Below, piece after piece: positions 17,884-25,106 of a DNA stretch of 41,447 nt. The position numbers and the translations under genes were made by a program. Below the pieces are notes generated by a model that saw nothing but the letters and a program-made list of their open reading frames with translations, did not search any database and was not told the origin of the DNA. Location: NCBI GenBank assembly GCA_022574815.1, contig JACZRH010000003.1, positions 1 through 41,447 of the forward strand, written 5' to 3'. The first letter of the stretch is position 1. Every line of letters starts with the position of its first letter. This stretch comes from Planctomycetota bacterium. GTDB lineage: Bacteria > Planctomycetota > Phycisphaerae > UBA1845 > Fen-1342.

Positions 17884-18145
17884 TCGAACGAAGTCGCCCC
17901 AATAGCCTGTGCCGCGTTTTCTTGAGCCCTTCAACGGCCTTCGACGCCCGATAAGAACGCGTGCTTTCGGTGAGCGCCACACCTACAAAGGGAGCTCCGC
18001 CGAAAAGGACGTGGGCGATTCGATTCAATCGCGACTGACGTGCCGCGAGCGCCGATGTTGTTGGTATCCGGCGGATTGCTGACGGGTGGCGTCCGTCCGT
18101 CGTGTTGGATTCCTTCCGCAAGACTTTCGCCTGAGGAGCTTGATC

Positions 18146-20527
18146 ATGCGACGTGTGTTTCTCATTGGTGTTCTAGCGTCCGCGGCGCACGCACAGCTCG
18201 TCTACAACCCCGCTCCGGATTGGGAATCTCAGGAACCGCACACGCCGCGCGGCGTCGCGCTCGTGGACCTCAACCGAGACGGCTGGCTCGATCTCGTGGT
18301 CGCCAATCATTTCACGGGAGACGGGACCATCCCAGCACCGCTCCAGGTCTTTTACAATCGCGGCGACGGATCATTTCCACGCACCGCCGACTGGCAGTCC
18401 GCCGACCTCGGCTGGAACGCCCGCGTGGACGTAGCCGACGTGAACGGTGACGGCTGGCCGGACGTTGCGGTCGGACAAGCCCAGCAGCGAGAGGGCCCGC
18501 CCGCCAAGCTGTACCTGAACATCAACGGAACGTTATCGGATCATCCCGCGTGGACGCCGAAGGATTACCGAACCTACTCTTGGGGCATTGCTTTCGGGGA
18601 TATGAACAACGACGGCAGGCCGGACCTTGCCGTAACAGGCTGGCCGCATTTGCGCGTGTATCTCAACGTCGAGGGCCGGCTCGAGACGTCCGCGAGTTGG
18701 GAGTCGCGCGAACCTCCTTCACCGCGTGGCGCCGTGGAATGGGTCGACGCCGATGGCAATGGTTGGCTGGACCTGGCTCAAACAGAGTGGCTCTCCGCGA
18801 CACACGCCTTCGGAATCCACTTGAATTCAGCCGGCCGGCTCAGTCAGCGCTACGATTGGAATCCAGGGAATCCGGGCGGCTGCGAGATTGGAGATGCGTT
18901 CGCATTCGGCGACCTTTCCGCAGACGGCATTCCCGACATCGTGACTGCAATGAGCCTATGTAGGTACGGAAGTTGGCCGCCCGGCAGCCTCGCGCTGCAC
19001 CTTGGCCTGGAAACAGGTCTGTATGCCGAGCCGCCGAACTGGCGGCTGCCGGTCTTGAGTACGTTAGCCCTCGCGCTCGCTGACCTAGACGCGGATGGGG
19101 ACCTCGACATGTTGGTCGGCGGGATCTCCGGCCTGAAGGCTTTCTTCACGCGAAGCGATGTGAACGGCATTTCGAGTATTTCTCCGGCGTGGCTCAGCGC
19201 CAGTTCGTCCGCGAACTGGGACATCGCCGTGGGTGACATCGACAACGACGGCATTCGACCCGTCCGGCGTGAATTCGGCCCGGCCGAAAACCAGCACCTT
19301 TTCTATCTCGGGCACCAACCCATTCAGGGCGTCACGGCCGTCCGGCGCGACGGGGTCCGGCTCGAGCCGTCGCAGTACACCGTCAATCGAAGAAATGGCT
19401 GGATCAGTGTCTTTGCCGGGCCAACGAATTCACTCGTCGTAGAATACGAGTACTCGGACCGCTGGGACTTGGCGGTCGCTCGAAGTCAGAACGCCGCCGT
19501 CTTCTTCAACCGCTGGCACCTCATGATCGGCGACATGAATTGCGACGGAGCGTTCAACGGGGGCGATGTCGAGCCGTTTCTTCAGGCCCTGGGCGATCCT
19601 GCGGCCTATCAGGCCGCGCACCCGAATTGCCACGTCGAGAACGGCGACATCAATTGCGACGGCCTCGTCAACGGTGCCGATCTCGACCTGTTTTTCGACT
19701 GTCTGGTGGGCTCGGCCTGCCGCGATTGCAACGCCAACGGCTTGCCCGATTCATGTGAGGGCATCGGTCCGCTGGAGATCATCGCGCAGCCGCAGAACAC
19801 CGGCGCCTGCTTAGGAGAGCGCGTGATCCTGCGCGTCGCGACCAACCACCCGCCTGTACGCTACCTGTGGCGCAAAGACGGTATCGTGATCCCGAGAGCG
19901 ACATCCGAAATATTGGTACTGGACCCAATCACTTTTGCCGATGCCGGCGACTACGACGTGATCGTCGCCGATGCCTGTGTAACACTCTTCAGCGACGTGA
20001 CCACCGTGGTCGTGGACACCGTGCCGACCATTATCGCCGGGCCGGAGGACCAGACCAGGTGTGAGGGCGAGCGGGTCGTCTTCACAGTCGAGGCTTCCGG
20101 GCCGAATCTGACCTATCAGTGGATTAAGGATTTCATGGTCATCCCGGGCGCGACGGCGAGCACCTACGTCATCGAATCGGTAACCCTAGCCGATGCCGGA
20201 CGCTACCGCGCCCGACTGCGGAACGGCTGCGGTACGCTCCCGAGCCGGCTGGCCGTACTTTCGGTGCCGATGGGCATCTACGAGCACCCGGCGAGCCAGA
20301 CCGTCTGCGAGAACGACCCCGTCGTATTGCTCGTCGGCGCGTCGGGACCGTCATTGACCTATCAATGGCGAAAAGACGGCGTCGAGATTCCCGGTGCGAC
20401 ACAGAACATCTATATCATCAAGGCCGCCACGCTCGCTGACGCCGGCGTTTATGATGTCGTGGTCACAACGAGCGAATGCGCGCAAGTTAGCGACCCGGCA
20501 ACCGTTATCGTCGATCAGTGCCCGTAG
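18146..20527 (+). CDS. Secreted FG-GAP/VCBS repeat protein with dockerin and Ig-like domains
   Basis: This 793-residue exported protein starts at ATG 18146, with GAGGAG seven bases ahead and a signal peptide ending at AHA. From about residue 40 to 410 it has FG-GAP/VCBS beta-propeller repeats with calcium-type loops, such as DLNRDGWLDLVV, DVNGDGWPDVAV, DMNNDGRPDLAV and DLDADGDLDMLV. Around 460-530 there are two dockerin-like EF-hand repeats (GDMNCDGAFNGGDVEPF, GDINCDGLVNGADLDLF), then the DCNANGLPDSC motif. The rest is three immunoglobulin-like domains, each with a Y-x-W-x-K-D-G strand and a D-A-G-x-Y end. It is probably a cell-surface adhesion or binding protein. The dockerin pair is internal here, unlike in the sugar dehydrogenase at 8652. 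It converges with the sigma54 activator gene, 24 bases away. Confidence 0.82.
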   Translation: MRRVFLIGVLASAAHAQLVYNPAPDWESQEPHTPRGVALVDLNRDGWLDLVVANHFTGDGTIPAPLQVFYNRGDGSFPRTADWQSADLGWNARVDVADVNGDGWPDVAVGQAQQREGPPAKLYLNINGTLSDHPAWTPKDYRTYSWGIAFGDMNNDGRPDLAVTGWPHLRVYLNVEGRLETSASWESREPPSPRGAVEWVDADGNGWLDLAQTEWLSATHAFGIHLNSAGRLSQRYDWNPGNPGGCEIGDAFAFGDLSADGIPDIVTAMSLCRYGSWPPGSLALHLGLETGLYAEPPNWRLPVLSTLALALADLDADGDLDMLVGGISGLKAFFTRSDVNGISSISPAWLSASSSANWDIAVGDIDNDGIRPVRREFGPAENQHLFYLGHQPIQGVTAVRRDGVRLEPSQYTVNRRNGWISVFAGPTNSLVVEYEYSDRWDLAVARSQNAAVFFNRWHLMIGDMNCDGAFNGGDVEPFLQALGDPAAYQAAHPNCHVENGDINCDGLVNGADLDLFFDCLVGSACRDCNANGLPDSCEGIGPLEIIAQPQNTGACLGERVILRVATNHPPVRYLWRKDGIVIPRATSEILVLDPITFADAGDYDVIVADACVTLFSDVTTVVVDTVPTIIAGPEDQTRCEGERVVFTVEASGPNLTYQWIKDFMVIPGATASTYVIESVTLADAGRYRARLRNGCGTLPSRLAVLSVPMGIYEHPASQTVCENDPVVLLVGASGPSLTYQWRKDGVEIPGATQNIYIIKAATLADAGVYDVVVTTSECAQVSDPATVIVDQCP

Positions 20528-20551
20528 TCCCGAAGTGGCGCTCCCGGTCCA

Positions 20552-22132
20552 CTACGACCGGCGAGGCGCCGGTCGATATGACGTCGTCGTCGCTCCCTGC
20601 CGCCGCAGCGCGTCGAGCAGCTTTGCGTCGATACGGCTCTTGACCGTCCGCCGATCGAGCCCGATGCGGCGGGCGGTCTCCAGAAAGCTGCCGGTCCGAG
20701 CGTAGACCAACGTGCAATAGCGGCAGATCAATTCGTCCACCGACAGCGATGCGGATCGAATCGCATCGGCGAGCTGGTCGGAACCGCGATCGGGTTCGCG
20801 TCGCGGCGGGCGGTATTCCTTTCGGATCAACACGTTTCGCACGCATTGCTCCAGCTCGCGCACGTTGCCAGGCCAGGCGTAGTCTTGGTCCAGTGACTGC
20901 CGAATGAACCGCTCCACTTCGGCAGCCAGGGCCTCGGCATCCCTTCCCACGAGCCGGCGGGCGATGAACAAGACCAGGTGGCCGAGCTCCTTGGGCGAAT
21001 CGCGCAGCTGCTCGTACAGCGCCGGCGTGCGGATCATGTCCGAGCAGAGCCGGTAGTAGAAGTCCTCGCGGAATCGTCCGGTCCGCGTCTGTTCGGCAAG
21101 GTCGCGGTTCGTGGCGGCGATGATCTTGCCGTGAAAGAGCCGGTCTTTCGTGTCGCCGACGCGTTGAAAGGCGCGCTGTTGCAGCACGCGCAACAGCTTG
21201 AGCTGGATCGCCGGGTCCAGGTCGCCGATCTCGTCGAGAAAGACGGTCCCCAGCGGCGGGCAGACCTCGAGCCGGCCCACGTGGTCGGCGATCGCGCCCG
21301 TGAACGAGCCGCGGCGATGCCCGAACAATTCCGACTCGATCAGGGTCGGCGACAGGGACGAGAGATTGACGGCGTGGAACGAGCCGGCCACGTCTTCCGT
21401 GAAGGCCCGGCGATCGGGATCGAATGGTACGTATCGTGAGAGTCCGATGGCCCGCGCCGCCAGCTCCTTGCCGGTCCCCGACGGCCCGGTGATGAGCGTC
21501 GTAAAGTCGGCCATGCGGTCGTACAGCACGCGGCGATAGCGGCGCATGTCGTGCGTGAAGATGGACTGCCAGACGGCGGCTCGAAAGCGCGCTGCCGGCG
21601 CGGACACGCCGATGATGTTGCCGAAGATGTGGTGAAAGGCGCGGCGGATCTGGTAGAAGCAGGCGAAGAGGTGGGCCAGCTCGGCTTCGTCGATCGGCCG
21701 CATTCCCCGCACGCGCAGCAGGCGATCGGCGTCCTGCTGGTACCGATCGAAGAAGCTCACTCGTGATGACTCGGCCCGACTCGCCTCGCCGCGCTGGATC
21801 AGGGCCTCGAAGTCCGCGCGGAAGCGGTGATAGAGCACAAAAAGCGCCAGGTCTTCGTAGAGCCGCCGGTCGGCGTCGCCGCCGGCCGCCCCGCGCGCGA
21901 GCTTGTCGGCCAACTCCGTCGCCAGCGCATCGCTGTCGCGGGCCAACTTCTGGACGTTGGGATGATCGTCGCCGAGCTTGGCGTGAACATTCCAGTCCGC
22001 CCCCGATTCGATGAACTCGTCACCGAGCGCGGCCCGCTCGTGTTCGATCCGTTCGGGCAGGAACGGATTGCAATACGCCAGATTCGAGATACTCGCTACG
22101 AACGCCCGCTTGCGCTGGGTCAGAAAGGACAC
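20552..22132 (-). CDS. Sigma54-dependent enhancer-binding protein with unknown N-terminal domain
   Basis: This 526-residue transcription activator belongs to the bacterial enhancer-binding protein family, which remodels sigma54 RNA polymerase with ATP. The central AAA+ domain (about 195-430) has Walker A GPSGTGKE at 216, ESELFGHRRGSFTGA (the sigma54 loop, GSFTGA rather than the usual GAFTGA), Walker B GTVFLDEIGDLD, ATNRDL and FREDFYYRL. WPGNVRELE follows, then a Fis-type helix-turn-helix at the end (GSFLETARRIGLDRRTVKSR). The first ~190 residues are helical and match no receiver, GAF or PAS domain that I recognise; they may sense the signal. The start GTG 22132 is fixed by AAGGAG six bases upstream. 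It is divergent from the VIT/VWA gene, whose leader carries a sigma54 promoter. Confidence 0.88.
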   Translation of the reverse strand: MSFLTQRKRAFVASISNLAYCNPFLPERIEHERAALGDEFIESGADWNVHAKLGDDHPNVQKLARDSDALATELADKLARGAAGGDADRRLYEDLALFVLYHRFRADFEALIQRGEASRAESSRVSFFDRYQQDADRLLRVRGMRPIDEAELAHLFACFYQIRRAFHHIFGNIIGVSAPAARFRAAVWQSIFTHDMRRYRRVLYDRMADFTTLITGPSGTGKELAARAIGLSRYVPFDPDRRAFTEDVAGSFHAVNLSSLSPTLIESELFGHRRGSFTGAIADHVGRLEVCPPLGTVFLDEIGDLDPAIQLKLLRVLQQRAFQRVGDTKDRLFHGKIIAATNRDLAEQTRTGRFREDFYYRLCSDMIRTPALYEQLRDSPKELGHLVLFIARRLVGRDAEALAAEVERFIRQSLDQDYAWPGNVRELEQCVRNVLIRKEYRPPRREPDRGSDQLADAIRSASLSVDELICRYCTLVYARTGSFLETARRIGLDRRTVKSRIDAKLLDALRRQGATTTSYRPAPRRS

Positions 22133-22141
22133 CTCTAGCTC

Positions 22142-22161
22142 CTTGTACAAGCAATGTACAT
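22142..22161. promoter_or_regulatory. Paired palindromes, candidate activator binding sites
   Basis: CTTGTACAAG (22142-22151) and ATGTACAT (22154-22161) are both perfect palindromes sharing a TGTACA core. They lie just upstream of the activator gene and 106 bases or more from the sigma54 promoter. That is a suitable distance for an enhancer-like upstream activating sequence and also for autoregulation. Binding by the neighbouring activator is an inference. Confidence 0.4.
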
Positions 22162-22266
22162 GAAATATACCATAAGTGCCACTCTCTGGTGCGATCGGGA
22201 GGACGCACTGAACGACCAAGGCGTGTAACTTCTTGTAAATAAATCAGTTAGAGATTTCGGCGCTGG

Positions 22267-22282
22267 TGGTACGGGGTTTGCT
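22267..22282 (+). promoter_or_regulatory. Sigma54 (-24/-12) promoter
   Basis: TGGTAC, then five bases, then TTGCT, matches the TGGCAC-N5-TTGCW consensus with one mismatch. The invariant GG (22268-22269) and GC (22280-22281) are separated by exactly ten bases. It points at the VIT/VWA gene starting at 22378, giving an expected transcript start near 22293 and a leader of about 85 bases. A sigma54 activator is encoded divergently next to it, which raises confidence. Confidence 0.7.
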
Positions 22283-22377
22283 TGGTCTCGCCGTAGGAGT
22301 CCGACTGCGGGTTCGCGGTGAATCCGGCGGGTCGGCAAACGTGGAGATCGGCGATCCGATCCGTGGAGGTACACACG

Positions 22378-24444
22378 ATGAGATTCTTCAGAAAACCCGG
22401 CGGCGTACGCGGCGCCGTCGGCTCTTGTTGGACGACTTTGGCTGTGCTGGTTGTCGGAGCCGCGGCCGTGGACGCGCGTGCGGGTGGAACGCTTACGCCG
22501 AAAGGTGCGCCGGATCAGCCTATTCTGATTCTCGACCATCACGTCAACGTGGTCATCAACAATGGGTTCGCGCAAACCGAAGTCTCGCAGACGTTCTTCA
22601 ATCCCAATGACGCCGACCTCGAAGCCGTCTATTCCTTCCCGATCCCGCGCAGCGCCAGCCTGTCCGAGATGACGATCTACGCCGGCGAAGAGGAGATCCA
22701 CGGCGAGGTGCTGACCAAGGAAGAAGCCGAGAGAATCTACGGCGAGGAGAAAGACAAGGGCAACGACGCGGGGCTTGCACAAAAAAACAACTACCAGACG
22801 TTTGAGTTTCTTGTTTCGCCCGTTCGGGCGCAGGCCGAGATACGCCTGCGTTTCGTGTATTACCAACCGATTCAAATCGATACGGGCGTCGGGCGGTATC
22901 TCTATCCTCTGGAAGACGGCGGCACCGACGAAGCGGCGATTAGTTTCTGGACCACGAACGAAAAAGTCGAGGGAACCTTCTCGGTCGATCTGGAACTCAA
23001 GACCGCGCACCCCGTGAGTGACGTGCGCACGCCGGGATTCGAGGCCGCCGCGACGATCGATCAGATTGACGAGGGGCACTACCGGGTTCGCGTGGAGACC
23101 ACGGACACGCATCTCAACCGCGACTTCGTGTTTTACTACCGCTTGCGGGACGACCTGCCCGGGCGGGTCGAATTGCTGGCCTATCGCGCCGATCCGGACA
23201 AACCCGGCACGTTCATGTTGATTGTGACGCCGGGGCTCGACCTGCAACCGCTCACCGCCGGCGCGGACTACATTTTCGTGCTCGACGTCTCCGGCAGCAT
23301 GAGCGGCAAACTTCAGACACTGGGACACGGAGTCGGCAAAGCACTCGGGCGCCTTCAGCCTCAGGATCGGTTTCGCATCGTCACCTTTTGGACAAGCGCC
23401 CAGGAGGAGACCGGCGGCTGGGTGAACGCGACGCCCGAAAACGTGAGCCGCGCGATCCGCCGGGTGGAAGGGCTCAGCGTCAAGGGCGGCACGAACCTCT
23501 ATGCCGGAATCGAGACGGCTTTGAGAAAGCTTGACGACGATCGCGCGACGAGCATCATTCTGGTGACCGACGCGGTGACGAATACCGGCGTAATCGATCC
23601 CAAAGCCTTCCACGATTTGCTCAGCCGGTACGACGTGCGTTTCTTCGGTTTCCTGATGGGCAACAACGCCAATTGGCCGTTGATGCGTTTGATCTGCGAG
23701 ACCAGCGGTGGATTTTACGCGGGTGTTTCGAACGGCGACGACATCATCGGTCAAATCATACTGGCCAAGAGCAAGGTCGTTCACGAGTGTTTGCACGACG
23801 CCGAGCTTCGTATCGACGGTGTCAAGGTTTTCGACACTACCGACGGCGCAATCGGCAAGGTCTATCGCGGGCAGCAGCTTGTGCTGTTTGGACGGTACGC
23901 CGAGGGCGGCGCGGCGTCGCTGACCCTCAAGGCGCGCCTGACAGGCGAGGACAAGACCTACAAGACGACCTTCGAGTTTCCCGATCTCGATACCGACAAC
24001 CCCGAACTCGAACGCCTGTGGGCCATGAATCGCATCGAGGCGATCGAGATGGAGCGTCTGATCGGCTCGTTGCCATCTTCGGAGGCGGACGACGCGATCG
24101 AAAGTCTCGGCGTCGAATACCAATTGGTGACGGATTACACGTCGATGGTTGTCCTGTCCAACGCCGCGTTTGAAGAGCACGGCATCGAACGTCGCAATCA
24201 ACAACGGACCGCAATCGAGCACTCGGCGCAGGCACAGCGACGGTCACAGCCGGTTCGCAGCTACCGCGTGGACCGTTCGCAGCCCATGTTCCAGCACAAC
24301 GCACCGCGCCCTGGCGGCGGAACCGGCGGTGGGGCGATCGATCCGATTACCGGCAGCGTGGTCCTGGCGATCGGTGGTGTGGGACTATTGGCTCGACGCC
24401 GGAATCAGAAACAGGGCGAGCGGCAGGGCGGCGAGTCGTCGTGA
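22378..24444 (+). CDS. VIT/VWA domain surface protein with GlyGly-CTERM-like tail
   Basis: This 688-residue exported protein starts at ATG 22378, with GGAGG eight bases ahead and a signal peptide ending near ARAGG. Residues about 40-170 form a VIT (inter-alpha-trypsin inhibitor) domain: NNGFAQTEVSQTFFNPN, EAVYSFPIP and LTKEEAERIYGEEK. A von Willebrand A domain follows with a complete MIDAS: D303/S305/S307 in DVSGSMSG, T372 in GGTNLY and D398 in VTDAVTN. The C-terminus is a three-part sorting signal: a Gly-rich GGGTGGGAIDPITG stretch at 646-659, a short hydrophobic helix, then ARRRNQK. That form resembles GlyGly-CTERM tails, which rhombosortases cleave; the gene for one overlaps the stop codon by four bases. 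The role on the surface (adhesion, protein binding) is inferred from the domains. Confidence 0.85.
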   Translation: MRFFRKPGGVRGAVGSCWTTLAVLVVGAAAVDARAGGTLTPKGAPDQPILILDHHVNVVINNGFAQTEVSQTFFNPNDADLEAVYSFPIPRSASLSEMTIYAGEEEIHGEVLTKEEAERIYGEEKDKGNDAGLAQKNNYQTFEFLVSPVRAQAEIRLRFVYYQPIQIDTGVGRYLYPLEDGGTDEAAISFWTTNEKVEGTFSVDLELKTAHPVSDVRTPGFEAAATIDQIDEGHYRVRVETTDTHLNRDFVFYYRLRDDLPGRVELLAYRADPDKPGTFMLIVTPGLDLQPLTAGADYIFVLDVSGSMSGKLQTLGHGVGKALGRLQPQDRFRIVTFWTSAQEETGGWVNATPENVSRAIRRVEGLSVKGGTNLYAGIETALRKLDDDRATSIILVTDAVTNTGVIDPKAFHDLLSRYDVRFFGFLMGNNANWPLMRLICETSGGFYAGVSNGDDIIGQIILAKSKVVHECLHDAELRIDGVKVFDTTDGAIGKVYRGQQLVLFGRYAEGGAASLTLKARLTGEDKTYKTTFEFPDLDTDNPELERLWAMNRIEAIEMERLIGSLPSSEADDAIESLGVEYQLVTDYTSMVVLSNAAFEEHGIERRNQQRTAIEHSAQAQRRSQPVRSYRVDRSQPMFQHNAPRPGGGTGGGAIDPITGSVVLAIGGVGLLARRRNQKQGERQGGESS

Positions 24445-25106
24445 AGCGTTGGTTCCTTCGTGCAAGTCGAGCGGCGAAGCGCCTCGGGGGCGCTTCGTCG
24501 CTGCTTGCGATCGTCGCGCTGGTGGTATTCTTCTGGCCCGGGGCGACCGAAGGACTCGAATTCGACCGGGCGGCGATCGGCGCGGGTGAGCTCTGGCGAC
24601 TTCTGACGGGCCATTGGACGCACTGGAGCTTCGAGCATTTGTTCTGGGATGTGATCGTCCTCGTGGTGCTGGGTGTGCTCTGCGAAAGAACAACTCGCGG
24701 CGCGTTTGGCGCTACCGTCGTTCTGTCCGCGTTGGCGATATCAACGAGCGTGTGGTTCGCGCGCCCGGACCTCGCGTTTTACCGGGGACTGTCGGGCCTC
24801 GATTCGGCGCTGTTCGTGCTCTACGGCGTTCTCGTGATTCGGCGACATCGGCTTGCGGATTGGCGCGGCGTCGCGATGCTCGTCGCGCTCGCGGGGTTTG
24901 TCGGGAAGATCCTGTTCGAGTTCGTCACCGGCGACGCATTGTTGGTCGATGCGCAATCGGCGGGTTTCAGCGTTGTGATCGAGGCACATGTCGTCGGGGC
25001 CGCGATCGGGTTTCTGGCTGCATTTGTGGTGCAACGGAAACTGCCGGTCGGTGCCGACGTGGCCGTCTGCACAGGCGGGACGCCTGTGCCACAGCGTGCT
25101 ACTTGA
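24441..25106 (+). CDS. rrtA: Rhombosortase (rhomboid-family intramembrane sorting protease)
   Basis: This 221-residue multi-helix membrane protein shows the rhombosortase hallmarks. These are GELWRLLTGHWTHWSFEHL near residue 50, the catalytic serine S118 in FYRGLSGLDSALF, KILFEFVTG, and the catalytic histidine H183 in VVIEAHVVGAAIGF. Such proteases cut a GlyGly-CTERM-like tail and release or transfer the substrate. Its GTG start overlaps the stop of the VIT/VWA gene (GTGA), so the two are translationally coupled and that protein is the obvious substrate. The last ~13 residues (CTGGTPVPQ region) are encoded by a palindromic repeat, so the natural end was probably shorter. It overlaps the convergent peptidase gene by eight bases. 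The symbol is used for family membership only. Confidence 0.82.
   Translation: MKRWFLRASRAAKRLGGASSLLAIVALVVFFWPGATEGLEFDRAAIGAGELWRLLTGHWTHWSFEHLFWDVIVLVVLGVLCERTTRGAFGATVVLSALAISTSVWFARPDLAFYRGLSGLDSALFVLYGVLVIRRHRLADWRGVAMLVALAGFVGKILFEFVTGDALLVDAQSAGFSVVIEAHVVGAAIGFLAAFVVQRKLPVGADVAVCTGGTPVPQRAT
25069..25089. repeat. Palindromic repeat, GCACAGGCG type
   Basis: GCACAGGCG and its complement CGCCTGTGC flank three bases, followed by CACAG. The element is translated into the C-terminus of the rhombosortase as TGGTPVPQ. A related element is read in the same frame (TGATPVPQ) inside the MmgE/PrpD gene at 32831. It lies between two convergent genes and could also act as a terminator hairpin. Confidence 0.7.

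Noticed and set aside
22135-24222. Long minus-strand open frame opposite the VIT/VWA gene
   Set aside because: The plus-strand product has a full VIT domain, MIDAS residues and a sorting tail. The antisense reading has no recognisable domain.
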